From Siphonodentalium dalli (Eukaryota > Mollusca > Scaphopoda > Gadilida > Siphonodentaliidae): a stretch of DNA of 64,000 bases. This document shows positions 47,751 through 58,039 of this stretch, piece by piece. Position 1 is the first letter of the stretch. Every line of letters starts with the position of its first letter. The notes below the pieces were generated by a model. The model ran no database searches. It had not been told where the DNA came from and was given only the letters and a program-made list of their open reading frames with translations. A program made the translations under genes and the position numbers. Where the stretch lies: NCBI GenBank assembly GCA_032622095.1, contig CP136061.1:7634734-7698733 (forward strand), in the 5' to 3' direction.

Positions 47751-48125
47751 TCTTATCACAATGCATATGTGTGTCTTCTCATCTGGATGTGGATGGGCTT
47801 GTCACCTCTTCGTTGTTTCTATATAACACGTATGGTCAGTGTGGGCGTGATTAACCATGTGGGTATATACATACTATATATATACCATACAAATATATAA
47901 ACTTACCCGTATTGGTAATATAAAGTGCACTGTGATACACGTTTATACTGTCTGACATGATAGTTATGTATACATGTAACATACACTAATTTATAACTGT
48001 TCTAATTTAGCTCTAGGACCACAGCGGGCGTAAGTTTTACATAGGACTTTACTATATTATCCCATAGGTTTTACATACTGTAATTGTTCCGTAATTGACA
48101 CGCTCGACCCCAGTTAAGAGAGGAT

Positions 48126-48362
48126 TTTTTACCCTGTGCCAATGCATTCTCTTATATATGCGAGTCGACCATAGGTCGCCTCGCATATATAAGAGAATGC
48201 ATTGGCCTAACAGTTTTTACAATTTTAATAATTTTTTCTTGTATTCTTTAACAATTTTATAATTTCACCCATACAGAGCCCAGACAAACATGAGCAGACG
48301 ACACTCTTTTATATGCTTCTATCTATGTGTGGGGCTCCGTGCAGGGTAATGGATGTTTTTTT
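48126..48362. mobile_element. Truncated hairpin-cassette element, right arm only
   Basis: A single 69-bp palindrome (48138-48206) follows TACCCTGT. The spacer continues through CATGAGCAGACGACACTC to GGGTAATGGATGTTTTT, where the copy stops before its second palindrome. The left arm is uninterrupted at this place (about 22205-22235). Confidence 0.82.
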
Positions 48363-48539
48363 AACTAGATTGGAGACCTCTTTTTTGAAAGACGCATTAT
48401 CCACAAATTACGCACCTGGGCCCTGGCATAACATAATCAAAACTGAAGTCCCCTAATATCTTACAGACCCCAGACCTTAAAACAAGTCAGACGAGTCTTA
48501 TTATCCGCTTAGGAACCAACACCGATTTGAACCGCCCTT

Positions 48540-49240
48540 TCTAAACACCAAACATATGAGGTCATCATTTATAAATCAATGATTGACAAATGGAACGATG
48601 CATGTAAGGCATATATAGCGTCCAAAACAATTGGACTAACCGACGATTGACGACATTCTTACATAAATGTATCGACAGCCTCCTCTATCAACCCCTCCAC
48701 CAAAACCGCCACCCTTTTATAATGCAGGTCAGAGAAGATTGAATATTTTCGCTGAAGGCTGAAAAATAACTGCAGCGATCTAAACTTTGACAAACTTAAG
48801 AATTATATTCCCATAACGCAAGCATGTGCACGCGGACACCCAGTATAGGATGACACCCATTTCTTTTTGTATTGCACTCTATACAACGAAGCCATAATTA
48901 ATATGATTTCTCAAATTAATAACCTGAACATATATATTACTTCCGTGAAGGACCTTCTTTTTGGCATAACCTGTTATAGCAACGACTTAAACACACGCCT
49001 GTTTGAAATAGTCCAGGCGTACATTTCAAATTCCTTCTGCTTCCCATAACCGAATATACAAATCATGCTCTTCCCAATAGCAGCAACATGGACCACAGCG
49101 ACGTATGCCACATTGTTATTACAGAAATGGTTTTACTGAATAAGATTTTCAACATATTCAATACAATGTTACCCATTTCAGAGACTTGTTGTGGACTACT
49201 CGGTGAACATGGAGATGAACAATTTTAAGTTATATAACTT
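48540..49240 (+). mobile_element. LINE ORF2 C-terminal remnant (right copy)
   Basis: Counterpart of 21360-22085. The plus-strand translation gives a Cys-Ala-Arg-Gly-His motif, then an in-frame TAG, then THFFLYCTLYNEA, and a tail that is frameshifted relative to the left copy. Both copies are non-functional. Confidence 0.72.
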
Positions 49241-50697
49241 GTGCTCCAATCCCATGTGTACACTCATTCAATATGTATATATTATGTTAATTTTATATTA
49301 TTCTGTAATAATTGGGTCACAATAGATATGTTCAATCAATTGTTATGTTTGTTTAAAGATACGGACGGCCTTCGAGTTGGGTCCTTGGTCACCCCGTGTA
49401 CGTTGTATCACGTGGCACGTGTTAAAATAGTCACATCCGCCATAAACAGAAAGAATATTATATAATAGACAGATTGATATAACAATCATAAATATCGCGT
49501 ACATTGCATGTTATTGTCACGTTTGTTCGCTTTGTTATGTAAACAAGATTAACAAAAATTACAGAACAGATTTGTTTATAGACAGACACTCGGAACTACC
49601 GGATCGTCCAAGAAAATGTTCCGCTGCGATGTGGAAACGTATCCATGTCAACATTATGCTATACTATTAGTTGCTTGAGGAAATGATCATAATGTTATTC
49701 TAAATTATAACTTACAACGAAGGCCGCCCGTCCCTTTAACCGAATGAGTCTTATCTCATCGTATTGATTGAACATATTTATTGTGACCCAATAATTGCAA
49801 CATACTATACCATTCATATAAACTGGTTCACATTTTTTAGTATTTAGTGTGAAAATTGTTGTTTTCAGACAAACCCCGCATATTTAGATAAATTAAATAA
49901 TTTCCGCCAAATTTGTGAGCCGAAACTTAGGAGTTGTCATATCCAACAACTGGAAGAACCCGATGTAAACTCGATAAAAACTCTAACCTATCAGGGAGGG
50001 TACAAATAGAAGCTAGTTCCCTTATAAGTGGTGCATTGAGAAACTCTAAGGTGAGCACCCCAACAGGGACCCTCTAGCCACGTCCCTGTTCAATCATGAT
50101 TTACACTGATTTAATGTTTCTATTCGCTGTACATTTCCGGGCCTACATTATCGAATAGCCCAGAATAGCCTATACTATTAATATGACATTAGAACATAAT
50201 AAACAAACAAACATACACGTATACGCACTTGCACAAGCGTCCGCACCCTAGAGATGGTCCATGTGCCGGCCCGCCGAAAGACAATGTGGATATTTGCAAA
50301 CAGAAACGGTCAAAATGCGAAGTATATCATCTTTGACACCCTAAATCCGGTTTGGTGACATCTCATCAATGATCGACCCGCGTCTTTCACACCCGAAATT
50401 TTGGTGGGTACTCACGCTTGGTCGGGGATAGAATTTTTGCGAACCGCACTGTAGGGTGGACAATTTCATGGTTAATTAAACATATATATTTTCCATTGAT
50501 ACACGCAATATCCGTCGTCAATGTCTGATATTTATGTGTCAAACGAGCCACCGAACGTCAGGCAGTGTCTACTATTTATGACAAAATCGGAAATGAGCCG
50601 GAATTTCCATTAAATTTATCGGGGTGAGAGCAAGCTATGGCCGCTATTCATTGAGGGAAAATTCAGCTTTTCGAAATTATGTTTTGAATAGTGGATA

Positions 50698-51519
50698 TGT
50701 GACCCGCCATATCAAATCCAGTCGTAAGTTAGGGGGGTGGAAAAAAAATTCCGGCACGTATGCCGGGGTGGGTGTGTGGTCAAAGCCACCAACAAGCAAT
50801 TTTTTCCGCAACTAAAAAAATTAAAAATTTCCTGCTTGTTATTTAGTGTTTTGGCAATGAGTTGGGCTTCAAAACCACTATGAATGAGAGAAATAATGTA
50901 ATTCTAACTGGTAAACTGACTGCAGGCAGTTATCGTGTTGTATTTTGTTGCAAATTTTGAAATCCAAGATGGCCGCTGGCAGCCATGTTTTTTTGGCCGA
51001 ATGGCGTTGGGGGTGGGTGGGTACAAAAAATGATCGAAAGGGAAAAAATGCCATACGTGCCTGAATTTTTTTTTCGACCCCCCCCCCCTGCGTAAGTCGG
51101 GATTTTGTTTTACCCTGTGCCAATGCATTCTCTTATATATGCGAGTCGACCATAGGTCGCCTCGCATATATAAGAGAATGCATTGGCCTGACAATTTTTT
51201 ATCATGTTTTTTAAATAAATGTTTCTTACAATTTTTAGGACATCAAATAAAAAACATCCATTACCCTGCAGGGAGCACCACACATATATAGAAGCATATA
51301 GAAGAGTGTCGTCTGCTCTTGTTTGTCTGGGGGTCTGTATGGGTGAAATTATAAAATTGTTAAAGAATACAAGAATTAAAATTGTAAAAAATTGTTAGGC
51401 CAATGCATTCTCTTATATATGCGAGGCGACCTATGGTCGACTCGCATATATAAGAGAATGCATTGGCACAGGGTAAAAAAAATCCCGACTTACGACTGTA
51501 TTTGATATGGCGGATCACA
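50698..51519. mobile_element. TGTGACCC MITE with nested insertion, right arm only
   Basis: Inverted ends TGTGACCCGCCATATCA and GATATGGCGGATCACA are flanked by TA (or ATAT). The left arm has the unoccupied site GGATATCATC on its minus strand at about 19404-19413. Intact 69-bp cassettes are at 51119-51187 and 51399-51467. A 361-bp CAGGGG-type MITE is inserted in the left end at 50730. Confidence 0.9.
50730..51090. mobile_element. CAGGGG-ended MITE, second copy
   Basis: Ends TAGGGGGGTGG and CCCCCCCTG, flanked by the 7-bp duplication CGTAAGT (50723-50729 and 51091-51097). The interior matches the inverted ends of 17908-18457. The other TGTGACCC MITE (20825-20831) shows the unoccupied CGTAAGT. 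Confidence 0.88.
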
Positions 51520-51756
51520 TATCATCATACAACTGGGAGAGGGAGGATATGTTCATTTATCAAAACCGAATCGTCTGGTTTTGGTCATAGCTCCCGGGTT
51601 GGTGATACCACGTACGCGGGGTGATCAAGGACAAAATGCAAATTTCTCAGTGTTAGATAATATCTTAATATTATTTATATTTCTCCCGCGGGTATACCAA
51701 TATAGAATCAACGTATCAAACACCAACGTCATAAGATTTCATGATAAGAAACTGGT

Positions 51757-51840
51757 CATATAATGAATCTTCGGAACTCGACGCCAAACTCAATCTGAAT
51801 TTCACCCAGAAGTCAGCTGAATTCTATTGATATCGAGAAG
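51757..51840 (+). promoter_or_regulatory. Predicted promoter and leader of right peptide gene
   Basis: CATATAATG lies about 80 bases upstream of the ATG, followed by CTTCGGAACTCGACGCC, TTTCACCCAGAAGTCAGCTG and TATCGAGAAG. The order is conserved with the left arm and with the relic at 33153-33215. The transcription start is not experimentally known. Confidence 0.45.
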
Positions 51841-51918
51841 ATGAAGAGTTTCTTGGTCATCGCTGTTGTCGCCATGCTGCTGGTCTCTCTCTCCAGTGTC
51901 TCTGCTCTCGAAGAACAG
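51841..51918 (+). CDS. Putative secreted peptide, exon 1 (right copy)
   Basis: ATG at 51841 opens 26 codons encoding MKSFLVIAVVAMLLV and SLSSVSALEEQ, ending at CAG before the donor GTAAGTGAC. This is a convincing signal peptide with likely cleavage after Ser-Val-Ser-Ala, leaving an acidic start to the propeptide. All 78 bases equal the left copy. Reading through the donor would give a stop after 18 codons. It joins in phase 0 to 53947-53979 over a 2.03 kb intron. The precursor type (antimicrobial, hormone-like or other) cannot be decided. Confidence 0.68.
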
Positions 51919-52006
51919 GTAAGTGACTGTTACATTTGTATTCAGGGCAGAGATGTGTCCACCGACTCTGGATAAACTTTTCAAAAATTTGAAATGTCAT
52001 TTATCA

Positions 52007-52655
52007 TATGACTCAATCATTATTTACGTCGTTTCTATGTCATAAATCAATTTTATATGAACTACTAGTCCATATCACCTTCCGATAATTTGATTGGTTT
52101 GTTGACAAAAAGTGTGTTCTGATTGGCTGAATGGCAGCCGGGGGCCGAGACTAAACGCAGGTCAAATTCGTGCGCGTCAAATACACGAATCAACGCGATG
52201 CCGAAATTCTCGCAATTATAATCTTGAAATATATAGTTTTGGTCATTGTTATACAATAAATAGAATATGTAATTCGTATTTATCTAATAAACATACGATA
52301 TAATGTCACAAACTGAGAACAGAATAGCGCACTATATCTTCGCGTGCATATTATTTCTGCTAGTTCACCAGGTGTAATTGGGCTTCCGGTGCAATGAAGT
52401 GACGTCACATTGACCTTTGCTGCCGATGTCATATAGCTATTTAGTGATTTGTGTGCGTTTTGGACATCATAATCAATTTATATGTGTATTATGATAAATA
52501 GAATATGTAATTCGTGTTTCTCTCATATGATATTTATGAAACTCGTCACGAATTTTCAGTTTTCTCTCGCCGGAGGCTCGAGAAAACTGAAAATTCTTAG
52601 ACTCGTTTCATAAATATCATATGAGAGAAACACTCATTTTATAACCTCTATGTAT
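52007..52655. mobile_element. Hairpin-bearing element, right arm only
   Basis: A segment of about 640 bases contains the hairpin 52517-52637 (GTTTCTCTCATATGATATTT arms) and matches the reverse complement of 2850-3440. The left arm is continuous here (near 18900), so it inserted, or was lost, after the arms separated. The exact border is ambiguous because the target itself is a tandem repeat. Confidence 0.8.
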
Positions 52656-52812
52656 GTTATAGCACTAGTTGTAAATGTCATGTCTGTCACAGTACTATTT
52701 GGAAATGTCAAGTATGTCACAGCACTAGTTGGAAATTCCAGACCAAAAGTAAGTTCACATTGTTATGGTAGTTTAATATTTCAACCAGTATTTAGTTTAA
52801 TATTTCAACCAG

Positions 52813-52937
52813 TATTTAGCGTGGATTATAGAGAATACCTACAAGTTTTGTTTGAATACCTGGAAAGAAATATCGAATTTCACGAGGGGATGGAATCCGT
52901 GAGTGAGAATTCAATAGTTCTTTCCAGCCACGAATGA
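52813..52937 (+). CDS. Conserved short open frame in intron 1 (right copy)
   Basis: Counterpart of 18525-18644: the frame begins VFSVDYREYLQVLFEYLERN and ends at TGA. Two residue-changing differences separate the arms. An alternative frame entered from the acceptor-like TTTCAACCAG (to 52812) would give YLAWIIENTYKFCLNT. Neither reading can be confirmed without transcripts. Confidence 0.25.
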
Positions 52938-53242
52938 GATGTGTTATTTTGTATTATATACGCTTGATATACTAATTATCAAAGTTTGCTCAATTAATTC
53001 GTACTTAATTAAATTATTAACTCAACTTAATTCAAGAGCGCACGTGTCAGTGTTAACAAACAGGAAATAGCTAAGGCCTAATATAAAGTTGAAATTAACA
53101 CGTACGCTTTCACTCAAACATAGAATTACCAAAGGTGACTACAGACGCATTGGGGTCATTTGCCACATTTTCCGAACATATCCTGGCCGAGCAGAGGGCC
53201 GAGGGAAAAGACTGAAAATAATTTTAAATAACATCTGATTAA

Positions 53243-53930
53243 AAGGTTATTTCTTGTACATTAAAAAATCACACTCTGATTTCCATTTCCCTCCCACTTT
53301 TCTGCAACTTTCTCTCATTTTCTGTCCTGTCTCTTGACTTTTACTTTCTTCTTTTATAACGATAAAATGCCTTTTTTTTTTACTATTTTTTACTATATCT
53401 GTATTTCTTATATTTTCGATGCTGTAAAATGTTTTTAAATATGTAGTATTTTTGAAAATAAAAATTTAAAATACAAATTAAAAAAAAAACATCACGGACT
53501 TAGATATTTCAGTATCGTCGCAGGGGCTGTCGGTAAAACATTTCAGACATATATGATTATTTTGTTTACCTTTGACCATTGTTGAGACTCACCACCGCTC
53601 AACTCTATTTGTTTCGTTTTAGCAAGTTTTCTCCTGACAACTTTCGACATCCACCTACTTGCCTACTTGCCCTTATCAATCGAAAACATAATGATTGAAT
53701 TCCCCTTTATATAATTGGGTGAATGTTCGTGATATCGCAATAGAGATGATGGTTATTTCAAGCTTGATTTTTTCTGTTGAGGGACATCTCAATGTGCCAT
53801 TCTGATCGATACGTGGCCATTTCCATAAGAAATGAAAGTTTGATGACGCTCACTGAAGCAAGCATTGCATGATCATGGCAGAATCGTCGATGTTTATGAA
53901 GCCTGATGCAAATTTAATACAACAATATTA
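53243..53930. mobile_element. Right-arm-only segment with LINE-like 3' tail
   Basis: The left arm has Harbinger-like tandems in place of this stretch. At 53440-53490 the sequence TTTTTGAAAATAAAAATTTA leads into a poly-A run, resembling the LINE 3' ends at 34970 and 36260. No zinc-motif translation was found. Confidence 0.5.
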
Positions 53931-53946
53931 TTATTATTCATTGCAG

Positions 53947-53979
53947 GAACTAGTGGACAACGTACAGGATGCTCCACTG
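53947..53979 (+). CDS. Putative secreted peptide, exon 2 (right copy)
   Basis: A 33-base exon between the acceptor TTCATTGCAG and the donor GTAAGTACAT, phase 0 at both ends, encodes ELVDNVQDAPL. Acceptor and donor are conserved in both arms although the DNA just upstream is not. With exon 1 it makes a 37-residue precursor start with five acidic residues after the signal peptide. Confidence 0.62.
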
Positions 53980-54440
53980 GTAAGTACATTATGATTATAT
54001 GCAAGCTGCTATAAAGCGTCGATTTATGACATAATGCACATACAACTATTACAGTAAACCTATATCAATATACCCATGCAGGTTCTGAATTTTCTTAAAA
54101 TCTATAATGATTGCCAATTGGTGTAATTAGTTATGCAAAAACAAAAAAGCCAGGCATATGTACGTCTAGCAGGGAATCTTTAAATCTTTTATTTTCGTAA
54201 TAATAGGGCCAGCACCGCACTGAAATTATCACACTGCACCACAATAAAACTTCACTACAAATGTTTAAATTTGTACTTGGGTTCCAGACCGATTCCTACG
54301 AAACATATCTTACTTTTTATTTAGATTCTATTGTATAAAATAATATGTTTCGAACAATAAGCGCTACAAGAAAGATGATATTTTGTTTGATAATGAATTT
54401 TATATGCATGTATTTCATATTTTATTTTTTTGGGGGTTTT

Positions 54441-56235
54441 GGGATACCCACAATATATGTGCAGGGGGATGCTCGTATCCCGGTCCCACAATAGAGGAAC
54501 CCCTGTCTTGGACTCTGGTAGTGGAAACTTCACTAATTGTGTCCAGAGCAGTCTACCTTGCGGCAGAATACAAATGTCAGGATAAGAGTAACACAAGCAT
54601 AGAATATAAGTCTAGACACCTTGGAGTATCCGCTTTATCATATTCCCGTGTAAAAAGCAACTAATGAATTGAACGCTCTGTATTCAGGGTGTACATGGCA
54701 TATTCCGCGAAACCAATCAACAAGGTGTCATAACTCATGTGAAACATTGTCAGGCGGATTCCAAATGCGATCTTGACCGGTACCCTAGACCAGTAAATTT
54801 CCAGACTAAATTCCAGTCAATTCAATTTGGACTCACCAAGGCCCTCACATGCAGATGAAATCCCATCGAAAAGGGGCAATAACTATATATAGTGGAAGTT
54901 GGCCGGCTGTCCCCGAATATGGACCCGACCAGCACTCTGTGTTAGTATACCCAAATACTAAATTACATTTTATCCAGTTGATACTATCTAAAGTTATCAT
55001 CCATAAACAAAAACGAGTGGATGGACAGACGGTCGGACAGATCAATAACATAATGCGTACTTTTTATTAGAAAACAGGGGGTATAAACCTGTGATACCAC
55101 GTATACGGGTGTGGTCTTGGGTCTTTCCCCATGTAATATCGTATGCAAACGGTTCTTAATTCTTAAAGTGTCACGTTTCAATAATAGATATATTATATGG
55201 ACTGCCATATAAACAAAGGTACCTCCGATGACAAGATAAACAAAATAACCTTGCCACGATTGTGTGCGGAATTCAAACGCAATGGTTACCACTGATTGCT
55301 GTTTGATAATTAGCTCCATAATCAAACACACTCACACAGAAAGTGTATATTCGGATGTGTATATGCAAAGTATGTGTTACGCATGATTGTTACTATTATT
55401 ATCTGGAACTCTAGCCCGCCCTAAACACGCATACACATACATGTATGTGTATTGTTTTAATACCAATGTATGCGGTACATATTATCGTGAACTCCAACTC
55501 CCCGTGCATCATGTATAGGATTAATTTTAAAAAGAATTTAAATAATCAATATGTAATCATAGGTTTATACCCCAGGTTTATAATAAAAAGTACGCATTAT
55601 GTTATTGATCTGTCCGACCGTCTGTCGGTCCGTCCACTCGTTTTTTGTTTATGGATGATAACTTTAGATAGTATCAACTGGATACAATGTAATTTAGTAT
55701 TTGGATATACTAACACAGAGTGCAGGTCGGGTCCGTATTCGGGGACCACCGGCCAACTTCCACTATATATATATAGTTATGGCCCCCTTTTCGTTGGGAT
55801 TTCCTCCCATTTGTTATCTCCATTATGTGGGCCTTGGTGGGTCCAAACTGAATTGACTGGAATTTGGTCTGGAAATTTACTGGTCTAGGGTACGGGTAGA
55901 GTTCGCATTTGGAATACGCCCGACAATTTTTAACATGAGTTATGACACCTTAATTGTTTATTAGTTTCGGGAATATGCCACGCCCTGAATAAAGAGCGTT
56001 ACATTTATTAGTTTCTTTTTACACGGGAATATGATAAAGGGCGGTTAATCCAAGGTAGTCTAGACTTATATTCTATGCTTTTGTTACTCTTGTCCTGACA
56101 GTTGTAAACTGCTGCAAGGTAGAATGCTCTGGACACCATTAGTGAAGTTTCCACTACCGGAGTCCAAGACAGGGGTGCCTCTATACTGTGGGACCGGGAT
56201 ACGAGCATCTCGCCTCTCGTGTATTGTGGGTATCA
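54441..56235. mobile_element. Foldback element (right copy)
   Basis: Outer ends GGGATACCCACAATA and TATTGTGGGTATC, and inner GATGCTCGTATCCCGGTCCC with its inverse, show long inverted arms of about 600 bases around a core. Corresponds to 12750-14575. A 70-base segment containing CAATAAGCGCTACAAGAA occurs directly repeated on each side (54353 and 56251). Confidence 0.8.
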
Positions 56236-56414
56236 CAAAGCTAACATGTTTGCAACAATAAGCGCTACAAGAAGGACGATATTTTGTTGGATAATTAATT
56301 TTCTATGCATGTAATTCATACAGTTTATATGTTTATGTTTTAACTGGAAGACTGGAACCCTGAATGCACTTTTAACTTTTGTGCCAATGAACACCCGTAT
56401 GATGCTCCCCACAG

Positions 56415-56487
56415 ACACGAGCAGACGACACTCAGGAATAGATCCTTCTATCCGTATGGGACTCCCTACGGGCGTATATGTATATGG
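56415..56487 (+). CDS. Candidate third exon of right peptide gene
   Basis: Two phase-0 readings are possible. From the acceptor CTCCCCACAG the exon gives TRADDTQE then a stop, making a 45-residue precursor. From an acceptor ten bases on (CACGAGCAG) it gives TTLRNRSFYPYGTPYG and RICIWPL before TAA; this contains a Gly-Arg pair of the sort used for C-terminal amidation. The left arm lacks the acceptor and the first half of this segment. Related sequence lies inside hairpin-cassette MITEs, so it may instead be repeat-derived. Confidence 0.25.
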
Positions 56488-56650
56488 CCATTATAACAGT
56501 GAGCATTTATAGGGAAGAGGTGTCTTGTATTTGTTATGTAAAACACAAACGATACAATGCTCATATTGACCACTCAGAGACAAGAGACGCCGCAGGTCTC
56601 TCCAATCCATATTTACACATTTGTAACCAGCATATACTTCACATAAAGAG

Positions 56651-56945
56651 TTAGGGTACACGTACGTTCATACACTGGCAAGTTTGAACGACATTTTGTG
56701 CAGGCATTTTCTCATAGAAAACCCTATGATGCCAGAATATTAACGAAAAGATACATCTAAATGCATATTTAACAGAGCTAACGACATGAGAAGTAATATG
56801 TAAATAGGTTCACATGTTACGGTGCTACATTTCCTTAAAATACTTGTATGATTGATATATATATGCATGTTGCAGTTCATAGTCTGGCACCATATGGTTT
56901 TCTAAACATACCGTGGAAACTTGCCAGTGTATGAACGTACCCGTA
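56651..56945. mobile_element. Harbinger-like MITE (right copy)
   Basis: Mirror copy of 12212-12507: GGGTAC at 56654 preceded by TTA, and GTATGAACGTACCC at the far end. Shared by both arms, hence older than their divergence. Confidence 0.8.
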
Positions 56946-57114
56946 TGGGAGAGAATCTACTATGAATCTACTATGAATTATATATGACACCAAATGTTCC
57001 TATGCGTTTCTTGGCCACATTACTGCAAACGTACATTCAAACTTAGTTTCATAGACATTTTGTGGCTGTTGTAAATTAGTCACTAGAGCATGCCCCTTAA
57101 AGGGGGTTTAAATA

Positions 57115-57805
57115 GTGTTAGAATCGAGGGCCTCATTTTAATATTCATTATGACCTGACCTCGATTCTAACACTGAGCCGTGATTGGCTGTTTCTACTCT
57201 GTCAGTCATGGAAAGGTCAGGTCACAATGAATATTAAATTTAGGAACTGTGTCACTTGACAAATTTATTTTTTAAAGTTGGAATTATCGACATATTTCTC
57301 CTCTATTAGAAGTGTTTACTGACAATGTGTTGATTTGTATGAGTAAATAAATTATTAGCCGACAATAAATCACTAAGTTCCAGATATTTAGTTGATCGTT
57401 TGACCGATTTTTAATGATAGTGAACTGCATGGGTGGTGATTTTCGAGACACATGCCGACATTGCTGTCTGAGCCGGATCAAATCGAAAAAATACGCTCTC
57501 CGGAGACAATATTCGGTGGTTAGAATTTTAATAAATGCAACGTGTATGAATGTTTCTGATGGGAGTTTGTGGTATTTATTGAAAGATGAATTCTTTGCCG
57601 ATCTATCCGTGTATATATCGTTATCATTACTGGGGTGAATGGGCTAAATTTGTGCGACTCCCGAGCGATGGTGAAACGTTGAATTTCTACAGTAACCCTT
57701 GTCTATATAATGTTCCATTAACGCGAAGAAGGCGCGTATATAGAGCGGCGTATATGGGCAGTGTAAAAGGGGGCGGACAGCGGAGCGCGTTACAGGCCCC
57801 TGTGT
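57115..57805. other. Right-arm-only segment
   Basis: About 690 bases replace about 105 bases of the left arm. One side carries the hairpin AGTGTTAGAATCGAGG / CCTCGATTCTAACACT. A 74-codon frame at 57414-57638 includes CMGGDFRDTCRHCCLSR, with four Cys in a short span, but I recognise no family and no splice border fits the peptide gene cleanly. Confidence 0.45.
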
Positions 57806-58039
57806 CTCTGATATATATACAGTAACAACTCCTGAATAGTCTTGTACATAGTATTGGATATTAATCAGCCCTCAAACAAAAGACGAAGCTAATAAGTCCG
57901 GAGCTCAGATACGAAATGGAAATTGGCTTGGAAAATAAGAGGCATGAATCATATATCTCCACGATGCAACGGCTATCTAAACTATACGTACATGGGATTA
58001 AAACAGCGGTTTGAAATCCGTGACCACCAGGCGAGATGA

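Noticed and set aside
54081-54116. A possible third exon after TATACCCATGCAG (VLNFLKIYNDCQLV then stop)
   Set aside because: The splice context is reasonable, but the stretch is part of about 165 bases absent from the left arm, so conservation gives no support.
54209-54337. A 40-codon phase-0 frame after TTTTCGTAATAATAG
   Set aside because: The left arm has a stop four codons into the same frame, so it is unlikely to be the shared last exon.
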